Assembly: GCF_037976325.1 (NCBI RefSeq)
Contig: NZ_CP150265.1
Span: forward strand, 2,227,501-2,291,500
Source of the DNA: Paenibacillus sp. FSL K6-3182
Lineage (GTDB): Bacteria; Bacillota; Bacilli; Paenibacillales; Paenibacillaceae
Direction: 5' to 3'
DNA length: 64,000 bases
The notes beneath the pieces are model-generated. The model made no database searches. It saw nothing but the letters and a program-made list of their open reading frames with translations, and had not been told where the DNA came from. This document shows, in pieces, positions 43,419-54,700 of the stretch. Within the stretch, counting starts at the first letter, position 1. Each line of letters opens with the position of its first letter. The position numbers and the translations under genes were made by a program.

Positions 43419-44483
43419 ATGAAGGATTTACATAATTTTGTTTCAGAGTACACGAAAGATAAGAAACATTTACATCTTGCGATCGGGATTATTAGAGAGG
43501 GCGGTATTGAATACTTTTCGTTCAGTAATAATCAAAAGAGAAGTACGATTCCTCCTGAGCATATGTTGTTTGAAATCGGCTCCATAACCAAAGTTTTCAC
43601 ATCCATTCTCTTATTAGAAATGGAACGGGAAAAACTGCTTTCCTCGGATGACATGGTTGGTAAGTTTGTGCCAAACGTTAAAAACGATTATTTGAATAAG
43701 GTTACTTTGAAAAGTCTTGCTACTCATACCTCTGGTTTACCTAGATTGGCAACAAACCACAATCTGGCTAAAAAAAGATCGAATCCTTATTCAATGTATA
43801 CCGAGCAAGATTTAACTGCTTTTCTATCTAATGCTGACTACACGGATAGTATTGGTTCATTTGGATATTCCAATATCGGTGTGGGCTTACTGGGGAGTAT
43901 TCTATGCAAAGTGTCAGGAAGCAAGTATGATGAACTGTTGAAAAAATACATAACGAGCCCATTAGAGATGAATGAGACAGCCGTTACACTTGATTCAGAA
44001 CAGAATAGAAGGTTTTTGAATGGACATGCTTCAACTGGGAAGAGAGTCCCTCACTGGGATCTCTCTATACATGAAGGAGCTGGGGGGATTAAGTCATCGG
44101 TTAACGATTTGAGTTTATTTGTCCAAGCCAATCTAAATGATGATAATCCGATAGCCTCTACACTGCAAAAAAGTCATATCCCTATATGGATCGGAAATTC
44201 AAACCGCCATTTTGGCTGGGGTGAGGATAAACTTCTAGATAAAGGTATCCTCTGGCATAACGGGGGTTCAGCTGGTTTTAACAGTTATCTAGCTTTCAAC
44301 AAGGAACTCCGTGTAGGAATTGTATTGCTATCCAATTATTCTTTTTTCTCGAATTCTCTTATGGATTATTATGTTGCTCAATTAATAAAATGGATTACTA
44401 AAAAAGAGCCTTCTCAAGGAACTATGATAGACGTTACAGGGTTAAAAATATTTGAAGCCATCCTAAGTAGTGAAAAGTCATGA
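43419..44483 (+). CDS. Serine hydrolase, class C beta-lactamase / PBP fold
   Basis: 354 residues. SxxK is GSITKVFTS (nucleophile Ser followed by Ile-Thr-Lys), YxN is GYSNIGVGLL and the third motif is HNGGSAGF. No signal peptide is seen, so it is likely cytoplasmic and perhaps an esterase or D-amino peptidase. ATG with AAAAGGAG upstream. It is the fifth gene of the repeat-separated block; its TGA stop is part of the following element (TGAACTAACGG). Not closely related by eye to the hydrolase at 28280. Confidence 0.85.
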   Translation: MKDLHNFVSEYTKDKKHLHLAIGIIREGGIEYFSFSNNQKRSTIPPEHMLFEIGSITKVFTSILLLEMEREKLLSSDDMVGKFVPNVKNDYLNKVTLKSLATHTSGLPRLATNHNLAKKRSNPYSMYTEQDLTAFLSNADYTDSIGSFGYSNIGVGLLGSILCKVSGSKYDELLKKYITSPLEMNETAVTLDSEQNRRFLNGHASTGKRVPHWDLSIHEGAGGIKSSVNDLSLFVQANLNDDNPIASTLQKSHIPIWIGNSNRHFGWGEDKLLDKGILWHNGGSAGFNSYLAFNKELRVGIVLLSNYSFFSNSLMDYYVAQLIKWITKKEPSQGTMIDVTGLKIFEAILSSEKS

Positions 44484-44585
44484 ACTAACGGAGAACGTTA
44501 GTTGAAATAGCCGCGGCAGTCTAAGACTTTATTTATCTGGTCTTGGTTCGCCGCTGCTTTTGTTATGGGGTTAGTCTAAAACTTA
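44481..44585 (+). repeat. Cassette-boundary repeat R7 (last)
   Basis: TGAACTAACGGAGAACGTTAGTT is itself an inverted repeat (AACTAACG / CGTTAGTT). Inside lie nested pairings GCGGC/GCCGC and AAGAC/GTCTT, then GGGTTAGTC. The first right-hand boundary motif (44518) overlaps it. Confidence 0.7.
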
Positions 44586-44659
44586 TTTTTTAAAAGCTGA
44601 CGATCTTTCAATTCAAAAATCGCGTTAATTCAATGACTCCAGTCTAATACTTTATTTTC
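44518..44659 (-). repeat. Right group of boundary motifs, three inverted copies
   Basis: AGTCTAAGACTTTATTTA at 44518, AGTCTAAAACTTATTTTT at 44573 and AGTCTAATACTTTATTTTC at 44641. The last is the reverse complement of the left motif at 40041 with one change. Confidence 0.68.
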
Positions 44660-45178
44660 ACCGAACATTAATTAGATTCGTTAAAACGCAAGAAGCGTAG
44701 TTTTCTATGGAATAAGCTCAATACAGTTCGTTAGAGAATAAACCAACCCCTAATGTCTTACACGAAATCGTTTATTATGCGCGAATCTATCACAATAGTG
44801 ACCATATAAATCAAAAAAAGAGAATTCCACCCCTTATTAACATAAAAATCCCCTTTCTTTCATAGGTGCAATCCAACTACTATAGGTATGAGTTCGAATG
44901 GTAAAAAGTATCATTTTTTTGATATTAGTATCAAATTAGTAAGGATGACCACGCTCTTTGATATCAAAATAAGCTAAACCTTTACAGCATTTTCCCACAC
45001 CTCTTTCATTGCGCAGCTCTTTTCTAGTAAATGATTTCATTGCTAATCTACATGCTTGTCAGTCTCCCCAACAAGTTAACCCACATGTTATTTTAACTCG
45101 AATATTCAACCCGTATAAGCTTATACCTTCAACCAAAACTACTTAGTCGAATGCATTCAGAAGTTATTAACAAACTAT
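44660..45178. other. AT-rich gene-free stretch before panD
   Basis: No coding frame with a ribosome binding site is seen. It contains two TTTGATA-type palindromes (separate entry) and ends in a cre-like site. Probably regulatory DNA of the biosynthetic operon plus the outer edge of the repeat block. Confidence 0.5.
44918..44968. promoter_or_regulatory. Pair of TTTGATA palindromes, possible operators
   Basis: TTTGATA-TTAG-TATCAAA (44918-44935) and the perfect palindrome TTTGATATCAAA (44957-44968) have centres 36 bases apart. The shared half-site suggests a dimeric regulator; no cognate gene is identified. Confidence 0.4.
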
Positions 45179-45192
45179 TGTTAACGCTTTCA
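45179..45192 (+). promoter_or_regulatory. Candidate CcpA cre site upstream of the biosynthetic operon
   Basis: TGTTAACGCTTTCA fits the cre pattern with one mismatch. It lies 143 bases before the panD start. No clear -35/-10 pair could be chosen in the AT-rich DNA between them. Confidence 0.5.
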
Positions 45193-45334
45193 TGTTAATG
45201 GAGCGATTTCTTCGTCTTTTTTATTTTAAAATTTGTAATAAATACAAATAAAAGTAACTTTAAGGTTGTGTTAAAGCACTATTATTTATCGGTATGTTAA
45301 CCAAATTCACTATTCTATGAGGAGTGTGTTATTT

Positions 45335-45718
45335 ATGTTTAGAGAAATTCACAAATCCAAAATTCACCGTGCGGTCGTTACGGAAGCAAATTTGAATTAT
45401 GTAGGCAGCATCACGATTGATCAAGATATTTTAGACGCATCCAATATTTTAGAGAACGAGAAAGTACAAGTTGTAAATATCAATAACGGCGCACGGTTGG
45501 AGACGTATGCGATCACTGGCCCAAGAGGCTCAGGCATGGTTTGTCTAAATGGAGCGGCTGCGCGAATGGTTCAGCCAGGAGATCTCGTTATTATTATCTC
45601 CTACGCTATGATGGAAGATCATGAAGCGAGGGTGTACAAGCCCGATGTGGTCATTATGGATGAGAATAATCGGATTGTGACGGACAAGTATCAAGAGCTG
45701 CACTCTACAACGGTATAA
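45335..45718 (+). CDS. panD: Aspartate 1-decarboxylase
   Basis: Pyruvoyl enzyme that turns aspartate into beta-alanine. 127 residues. The self-cleavage site is the Gly-Ser of NYVGSITID, where Ser becomes the pyruvoyl group; [31 protein letters not shown] and [10 protein letters not shown] are conserved. The ATG at 45335 follows GGAG by ten bases; an in-frame ATG at 45317 is less well placed. No panB or panC is beside it; instead it is the first gene of a long operon, 29 bases before the assembly-line gene. It could supply beta-alanine as a building block or for pantetheine arms. Confidence 0.95.
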   Translation: MFREIHKSKIHRAVVTEANLNYVGSITIDQDILDASNILENEKVQVVNINNGARLETYAITGPRGSGMVCLNGAAARMVQPGDLVIIISYAMMEDHEARVYKPDVVIMDENNRIVTDKYQELHSTTV

Positions 45719-45747
45719 TGCCACAGACAAAAAGTAGGGGGAGCTAT

Positions 45748-48700
45748 ATGAATATCATTCGAAATCTCTCAGAGGTACTCATTGCAAGCGGAACGAGCGG
45801 TGCGGGCATTACGTTCTGCGAGGCGGGTAAGGATCGATTCGTGTCGTATGGGCAACTACGCAAGGCAGCGGGAGCAGTACTAGGTCAGCTGCAGGAAAGA
45901 GGGCTTGGCAAAGGGCAGCATGTTGTGCTGCAGACCGAAGATAATGAACGATTTCTTGTTTTGTTTTGGGCCTGCCTATTGGGCGGCATGATCCCCGTTC
46001 CACTTACAGCGGGACGAACTGACGAAGGAAGGAAGAAGCTTCTTCAAGTAAGCAGCCAACTTGGAAATCCGTATTTGCTGTGCGAGCCAGAAATATGGGA
46101 ATCAATTGCAGCTTATTGTCTCAAGAATGAAGAGCATGCCACAGGACAGCTTCTGCAAAAAAAAATGCTGCCGATCAAGGATGTTTTGGATGAAGCAGCT
46201 GCTATAGATCGCCAAGGAACAATCTATGCGGCAAACGAGGATGATGTTGCATTTATCCAATTCACCTCTGGTTCTACAGGTGATCCTAAAGGTGTTGTTT
46301 TGACACATGGCAACTTGCTTTCGAATATGCGGGCGATATTGGAGGGCGCTCAGTCGACCGAGGCTGATTCCTCTTTAAGCTGGCTCCCGCTTACGCATGA
46401 TATGGGTTTGATCGGATTTCATCTAACTCCGATGCTTGGGCTTATGAATCAATGGCAGATGCCGACCTCGACATTCGTGCTTCATCCGATGAAGTGGATG
46501 GAGCTCACGCATCAGCATCGCATTACCTGTCTATCATCACCTAACTTTGGTTATGTTCACTTTCTACAGCATTTTAAACCTGAGAATGCCACCGGCTGGG
46601 ACCTTAGCTCGGTAAGGCTTATCTTTAACGGAGCGGAACCAATATCCGCGAGCAATTGCCGTGAGTTTCTCGCACAGATGAAGCCTTATGGGCTTAGAGA
46701 ACAATGTATATTTCCCGTCTATGGACTAGCGGAAGCAAGTTTGGCCGTTACATTTCCGCATGTGGAGGAGAGGTTGAATACCTTATATGTAAGCCGAAAA
46801 GGCTTGAATATCGGGGATGTTATTCAGGATGCTCCAGCAGATGATCCCAATAAAATAGAAATCGTTGAGCTTGGGGTCCCTGTATCCGAATGCGAGCTTA
46901 AAATTTGCGACGAGTCTGGCCGGGAAACGCCAGATCGGTATGTTGGACTCCTCCATATTAAAGGGAGGAATGTCACCAAGGGTTATTTTAACCGCCCTGA
47001 TGTGAACGCCGTCATTCTATCGTCAGACGGTTGGCTGAATACCGGTGATCTTGGATTTATGCAAGACGGCAGATTGTATGTGACTGGCCGCATGAAGGAT
47101 ATTATTTTCGTCAATGGCCAGAACGTATACCCGCATGATTTGGAAATGCTGGCAAGTGAAATTAAGGGAGCAGAAATAGGCAAAGTAGCTGTCAGTGCGA
47201 TTCAGAATGAAGTAACGAAGCAGGATGAGATCGCCATATTTATTCAATTTCGAGGCAAACTTAACGGTTTTGTGCCGCTGAGGCAAAGCGTGCAGCGATT
47301 GCTTAATCGAAAAACTGGACTCCAAGTGGAGCTCATTGTTCCAGTGAAGCGTATTCCGAAAACGACCTCTGGGAAAATTCAGCGTTACACTCTTGCTGAG
47401 AGTATGCAGAGCGGACAATTCTCTTCAGTCATTTCGGAATTGGAGTCGCTGGCAGCGATTATGGAAGAAACAGCTCCCGAGTTGGCTGCTGCAGCTCCTG
47501 AAACGGATGCCGAACAGCGCATATTGTCTATTTGGAAAAAAGTGCTGAAGACAGACCGCATTGGAATAGATGATCATTTTCTGGAGCATGGCGGTAATTC
47601 ACTGCGCGCAGCTTATGTAGCTGCCCAGCTGCAGTCGGCGTTTGGCATAAATGTATCTCTGAGCGAGTTGTTTCAGCATCATACTGTTCGGTTACTGGCC
47701 GCTTATGTCGCTGAAGTGACTGCTGGGGAAGATCAAAAAAATGGCGGAAATGGCCAGTGCGAAGTGATCTCAAATGGAGGCACGAGGGATTGGTATCCCG
47801 CTACGTCTGCTCAGAAGAGATTATTTATTGTTGAGGAAATGAATTCAGGTCTCCTTCGTTATCATCTTCCGCAGCGCATAAGCATTGATGGGGAGCTTGA
47901 CCTCAGTAAGTTTCAACAGGTGTGGGAGTCTTTGGTCAACAGGCATTCTTCACTACGTACATCATTTGTTATGGACAATGATATCGTGGTCGGTCGCATT
48001 GCAGATTCAGTAAAGCTGCCCATTGTTTGTACAGACGGCCGCGGTTGGTCAGAGAGTGATATGCAGCACAAAATAAGTGCATTTCTGCAGCCCTATGAGC
48101 TGTCTAAGGCGCCGTTGTTCCGAATGGAGTTAATCACACTTGGTCATAACCGACATCTGATGTTATTTGATATGCATCATCTCATTACGGATGGCACGTC
48201 GATGGGGATATTAATCGGGCAATTTGTTGCGATGTATGAAGGGGCTGTGTTGCCTCCAATATCTTTTCAATACAGCGATATTGCTGATTGGGAGAAAAGG
48301 TTCAGGGCAGAAGATAGGCGCATGATCAGGCAGAGAGGGTATTGGCGGCAAATCTTCAAGGAGGGAGCGGGGGAGATCGACATCCCGGCAGATTATCGGC
48401 GCCCGCTCACTCCTAGCTACAAGGGAGCTATCGAAAAATTTGTACTCGATGCAACACTTACAGCTAAGCTGGAGCAATTAGCTTTCCGAACAGGCGGTAC
48501 GCTGTATACCGTTTTAACTTCCGTTTACTTTATGCTGCTGAGCAAGTACACCGGAGCAGTTGATATGGTGATCGGTACTGCGTCGGCAGGGAGAACAAGG
48601 CCGGAGATGGAAGGTATCGTGGGCCTGTTCGTCAATATGGTGCCGCTGCGACTTCGGGCTGGCAAGGAGCTTTCGATCCTTCAATGCTTTGAAGAGATCA

Positions 48701-51700
48701 ATAAACAAATATTGTTATCGCTAGACCATCAGGATGTCCCTTACGAAGAAATTGTAGAGCTGGCAGAGGCAAAACAAGAACATGGCCGTAATCCATTGTT
48801 CAGCACTGTATTTACGTTGCACAACATGGAAATTCCACAGTTTAATACAGCGAATGTCACATTCAAGCCTGAGCCGATAGGGACAGGTACATCTAAATTT
48901 GATATGACCTGGGAATGTGTAGCTTCGGAGGAAGGCATTAAAGTATCTATTGAATATTCCCTCGACTTGTACAGTCAGGAAACAGTAAGAGGATTTGCTC
49001 GCCATTATAAAACATTGGCTGATGCAGCAGTTCAATCCCCTGAGACGACTGTTGAGATGCTTCCTATGTTAGACGAGGATGAATGCCAGCTTATTTTGGC
49101 AGATAGCGAGTCGAGTCGAGCACCTTACCCTAACGATACTTCACTGTACAAGCTGTTTGAGAGGCAGGTGGCTCATACACCGCAGCTCCCGGCTATAGTT
49201 ATGGATGAGGCAAGCCTCTCTTACACAGAGCTGAATGAAATGGCAAATACTCTGGCTAGATGGCTCATCAACCATGGAGTAGTTCCACATTCACGTGTGG
49301 CGCTGCTTCTTCATCGATCCTTTAATATGCCAGTTGCGATACTTGCTGTGTTGAAGACCGGCTCCGCTTATGTGCCAATCGACCCGAGTTATCCTATCGA
49401 CAGGATTGAGTTTATGCTTGGGGACGCTGATATTTCTACAATGATAGTAGATGCCCGGACAAACCATATAGGCGGCAAGCTTGCTCAAGCTGGGAATAGA
49501 CCAGTAGATAAGATTGACATGGATGCTATGAGGAACGAGTGGAGACAGGCAGAGGGACATAATTTGAGCGTGGATGTAACAGGGGACGACGCAGCTTATG
49601 TGATGTACACCTCTGGTTCCACAGGACGGCCAAAAGGAATTTTAACTACGCACCGAAACGTCATTCGCATTGCTCGGGATACTGACTATATCCGAATCAC
49701 GAATGAGGATGCGCTGCTGCAGTTATCGAATTATGCGTTTGACGGGTCGACGTTTGATTTTTATGGGGCACTTTTGAACGGCGCAAAGCTCGTCCTTGTG
49801 AATGAAAACGATTTGCTTGATATCCATCAGCTTATTTTATTGATGAAGAAACAAAGGGTTACTATATTTTTTGCGACTACAGCTTTGTTTAATGCATTCG
49901 TTGACTCTGGACTGAAGGACTTGCCTTCCCTTCGTCATCTATTGTTTGGCGGTGAACGCGCATCAGCCTCGCATATTAGAAGAGCTTATCAGACCGTCGG
50001 TTCAGGCGTGCTGCTTCATGTGTACGGTCCAACAGAGTCTACTGTTTTCGCTACTTGTTATCCGATTGACTCGCTAGAGCAGGACAATGCTGCAATTCCA
50101 ATAGGCAAGCCTGTCGCACATTCAGAAGCACTTGTATTGGACGAAAATGGTGCCTTGCTCCCAGCACTTGTGCCTGGGGAGTTATGTATTGCCGGCGATG
50201 GTTTAACACAAGGTTACTTGAACCTGCCGGAGCTTACTGCAAATAAATTTGTTCCCCATCCTTTTAAGGAGGGAACCAAGCTTTACAGGACAGGGGATTT
50301 GGTTAGGCGGCTGCCTGACGGTAATCTAGAGTTTTTGGATCGGCTCGACACCCAGGTGAAGCTGCGTGGATTTCGCATAGAACTGGGGGAAATTGAGAGC
50401 AAACTACTAGAGTGTGAGGACGTTAGGGAAGCGGTAGTTATGCTGAAATACCGCAGCGGCGATCCGCAGCTTGTTGCTTACATCGTAGCGAATGGTGAAC
50501 TCTTCATAGATCGGCTGCAAGCAGAGCTGGGAGCACAGCTGCCGCAATTTATGATTCCGGCAGTCTTCGTGCGGGTGGAGAAGCTCCCGCTCACTTCTAA
50601 CGGCAAGATTAACAAAAACGCATTGCCTGAGCCTGACTTTTCCAAACTGAGCATCGGAATGGCAGCAGCCTATGTCCCCCCTGCAACCCAAACCGAAATT
50701 CAGCTTGCAGCCATTTGGGAAATGATTTTGAAGGTAGAGGCTGTAGGCGTTAATGATCACTTCCTCGCACATGGCGGTCACTCTTTGAAGGCTGCAGCGC
50801 TTGTAACGGAAATCTACAAGCAATATCATGTCCGAATGCCGATCAAGGAAGTTTTTCTACGTTCAACAGTTAGAGAGCAAGCAGAATGGATTGACAACGC
50901 AGATATAGAGGCATATGAACCCATAAAACCGATAAACATTTCTCAATCTTACCCGTTAAGTCCATCCCAGCAGCGTATTTTTCTCATTGAAGAAATTGCA
51001 AACGCGGGTATAGCCTATCATATCCCGCTAGCGCTGCGCTTAACTTGCCATGTTCAGCGAACGGATATGGAACGGGCCATAAAAAATCTTATTGCTCTGC
51101 ATGAGCCGCTTCGTACATCATTTCAGTTTATTGACGGTGAGGCGCGTCAAATTATACATGAGCATGCTTCGTTCGAGCTTCAAGAGATAAGCGATACAAC
51201 AATAGATTTGGAGCAACAGTTCTGCGAATTTGCTAAGCCGTTGCCGCTTTCACAAGCACCGCTCCTTGACGCACGGCTGCTCAGCAGCGCATGCGGAGAA
51301 ACTTATTTGCTTCTAAATATCCATCATATTATTGCGGATGGCATTTCGGTGAGTCTGCTTATTGAAGAGCTAGTCAAACGACTAGACGGCAAGCGCTTGG
51401 AAGAGCCGCATATTCAGTACAAGGATTATGCGGTATGGAGAGCAGGCCAAGGGAATACGGAACGCATGCGGAAGAGCATCCGATATTGGGAGACTGAGTT
51501 AAGCGATCCACCTCCGAGCCTCGACATGCCGCTTGACTTCCCGCGTGGGGAACGGCAATCACTTGAGGGGGAGACGCTTGGATTCCATGTATCTTCAGAG
51601 CTAACAATTCGGCTTCAATCTATATCCGATATGCTCAATATCAGCTTAAATAGTCTGTTGTTTGCTTCCTACGCTCTGCTTCTTCAAAAGTATACAAGTG

Positions 51701-54700
51701 GAAATGACTTGATTATTGGGGCGCTAGCGGCAGGAAGATTACATCCCGAAACGACTAATATGATCGGTATGTTCAATAATTTTCTTCCAATTCGCCTTAA
51801 AATAGGCGATGGAATGAAATTTGATCAATTTGCGAAGGTGTCACATGATCATATGCTTGCAGCACTCGAACATCAAGATGTGAGCTTTGACCAGATGATT
51901 GAAGCTGCGCAAATGACGATGGATCCCTCACGAAACCCGCTGTTCGATACGATGATGATTTTGCACAACCAGATCGGAAATGATCTGGAAGTGAAGGGTC
52001 ACACTGTAGGGGTACAGCCTATACGCGCAGGTAAAAACATGACATCTAAATTGGATTTTAAACTTGATCTTTATTCTCATGGTGACGGAGGCCTTCGAGC
52101 AGAGCTAGAGTTCAATACGCGATTATTTCATAAAGCAACGATGATGAGGCTGGCGGACCATTGGCTCAATGTACTGAAACAAGTGACGGATGAGCCAGGT
52201 ATGAGATGCTCTTCCCTCAGCTTAATTATGGAGAAGGAAGCGCAAATGCTTCTTCAAGAATGGAATGATACAGCAAGGCCGTATCCTAGTGGCGAAACCA
52301 TCCATGGCTGTTTTGAGGCACAGGTGCGCAAGACGCCTGATGCTCCAGCTATTCGATCGAACGAGGGCATGTTTACTTACCGTGAGCTTGATGAACGCGC
52401 AAATCGACTCGCTCTGCTGCTCCGTCAGAAAGGTGTTGGAGCTGACACAATCGTCCCGATTGTTGCAGAGCGCTCTTTTGAAATGATGGCAGCGATTTTA
52501 GGCATTCTAAAAGCCGGGGGCGCTTACTTGCCTATCGATCCGCATTTTCCAGAGGAGCGTATTGGGTACATTCTTGAAGATAGCGGAGCCAATATATTAT
52601 GTTCCCAGCACAAATGGATGAACCAACTGCCGTTTAATGGTGAAATTATAGATATAGATGCTGTTGAAGACAAGGGTTCCCATGATGCTGAGAAATGGCT
52701 ATGGGAGCCTGCTGTGAACGCGCATCATTTGGCATATGTCATCTATACATCAGGTTCTACTGGAAAACCAAAGGGAGTTATGATCGAGCATGCTGCGGTC
52801 ATCAACCGTATACATTGGATGCAAGATCAATATCCACTTGACGCGCAAGATGTCATTCTTCAGAAGACACCCATAACATTTGATGTTTCGGTGTGGGAGC
52901 TGTTCTGGTGGAGTTTTGCAGGGGCATCTGTTTACTTGCTGGAACCGCGGGGGGAGCGGGAGCCGCAGGTCATGATGAAAGTCATCCGTGAGCAAGCGGT
53001 GACGGTCATGCATTTTGTCCCGTCCATGCTGGGTGTATATCTTCAGTATGCATCGGAAGTTAAGGCGGACAAGCCTTTCGGAGGTTTGCGTTACGTATTT
53101 GCAAGCGGAGAGGCGTTGAAGCCTGCACAGGTGGAAGGGTTCTATAGCCAGCATTCTACAGGCAGCGAAAGTCCACGACTCATAAATTTATACGGACCGA
53201 CTGAAGCGACCGTGGATGTCAGCGTATATGACTGCGCGAACTATAAGCAAGGATCAGTTCCAATTGGCTCGCCGATTCAAAATATTCGGCTGTACGTTGT
53301 GGATGAGCAGCGACGGCTGCAGCCCATTGGAATTCCGGGCGAGCTCTGCATCGCTGGAGTGGGACTCGCTAGAGGTTATTTGAACCGTCAAGAATTGACT
53401 GCGGAAAAATTTGTACCCGATCCTTTTTTTGCTGGGGAACGCATGTACTTGACCGGAGATCGCGCGCGCTGGCTTGCTGACGGTCATATCGAGTATTTGG
53501 GTCGATTCGATCATCAAGTGAAGATTAGAGGATTTCGAATGGAATGTGGAGAGATTGAGTATGCGCTGATGCAGCTGGAGGAGGTTTCCGATGCGCTCGT
53601 CATGACCGTGAAGGATCTGACGGGAGAGCCAGCCTTATGTGCATATATGGTTTCTTCTTTTGAGCTCAATGAACGTGAGTTGAAGGAGAGGCTGAGGGGG
53701 AAGCTTCCGGAATATATGATTCCTTCCCTTTTTGCCTGCCTGCATACCTTTCCTCTAAATGCTAGCGGGAAGATAGACCGCAGTCGCCTTCCACAGCCGA
53801 CGTTTGCTGATTCTATTGGCGGCGCCGATCCCCGCAGCGAGACGGAGCTCCGACTGGCAGAGCTATGGAAGAGCATACTTGGTGTTCACATCGTACGCAC
53901 CGACGATCATTTTTTCCAGCTTGGCGGACATTCGCTGCGCGCAGCGCAGTTAACGGGTGCAGTGGAGCGGCAGTTAGAGGTCACATTTACACTAAAGGAT
54001 GTGTTCGCTTACCCGGTCCTAGAAGAGATGGCAGCGTTCATTGATAGATCGACGAAAAGGACTGCAGCATCTATCACAAGGGCCGAGCAGAGGGATGTTT
54101 ATCCATTGTCGCTTGCGCAGAACCGACTATTCGTTTTGCATCATATGAAGCCTTCCAGTACAGCCTACAATTTGCCGCTCGCACTCAGTATGCGTGGTGA
54201 ACTGAACGTTGAGAGACTGCAAGAGGCGCTGCAGCGGCTCATTGATCGTCATGAGCCGCTCAGAACAAGCTTTGAATGGCGCGATGGTGCCCCCGTGCAG
54301 CGCATTCATGAGCGAGTAACGGTGCGAGCTGATGTAACAAAAACGGATCAAGTGGATGGATGGAGCAGCATGCAAAAATTCGTTCAGCCATTCGATTTGA
54401 GCATTGCTCCGCTGCTGCGCGCTTCGCTTATTACGAATGGCGCGCAAGAGCATTTGCTGCTGCTTGATATGCATCATATCGTTTCTGACGGTATTTCAAT
54501 GACAGTGCTGGCACATGATTTCACCAAGCTTTATGAAGGCGGCACATTGTTGCCGCTTGAAGTCCAGTACAGGGACGTAGCTGTATGGCAGCAGGGCTTT
54601 ATGAAGAGCCGAGAGCGGGATAGGCAAGAGCAGTACTGGCGAGAGGAGCTGGCGGGAACGCTGCCGCTTCTGGATTTGCGAGTGGATAAGCCAAGGCCAG

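Noticed and set aside
40097..44585. Calling the repeats true integron attC sites
   Set aside because: The arms give AACTAAC and GTTTAGTT, which break the RYYYAAC/GTTRRRY core, and there is no integrase in the window; kept only as attC-like.
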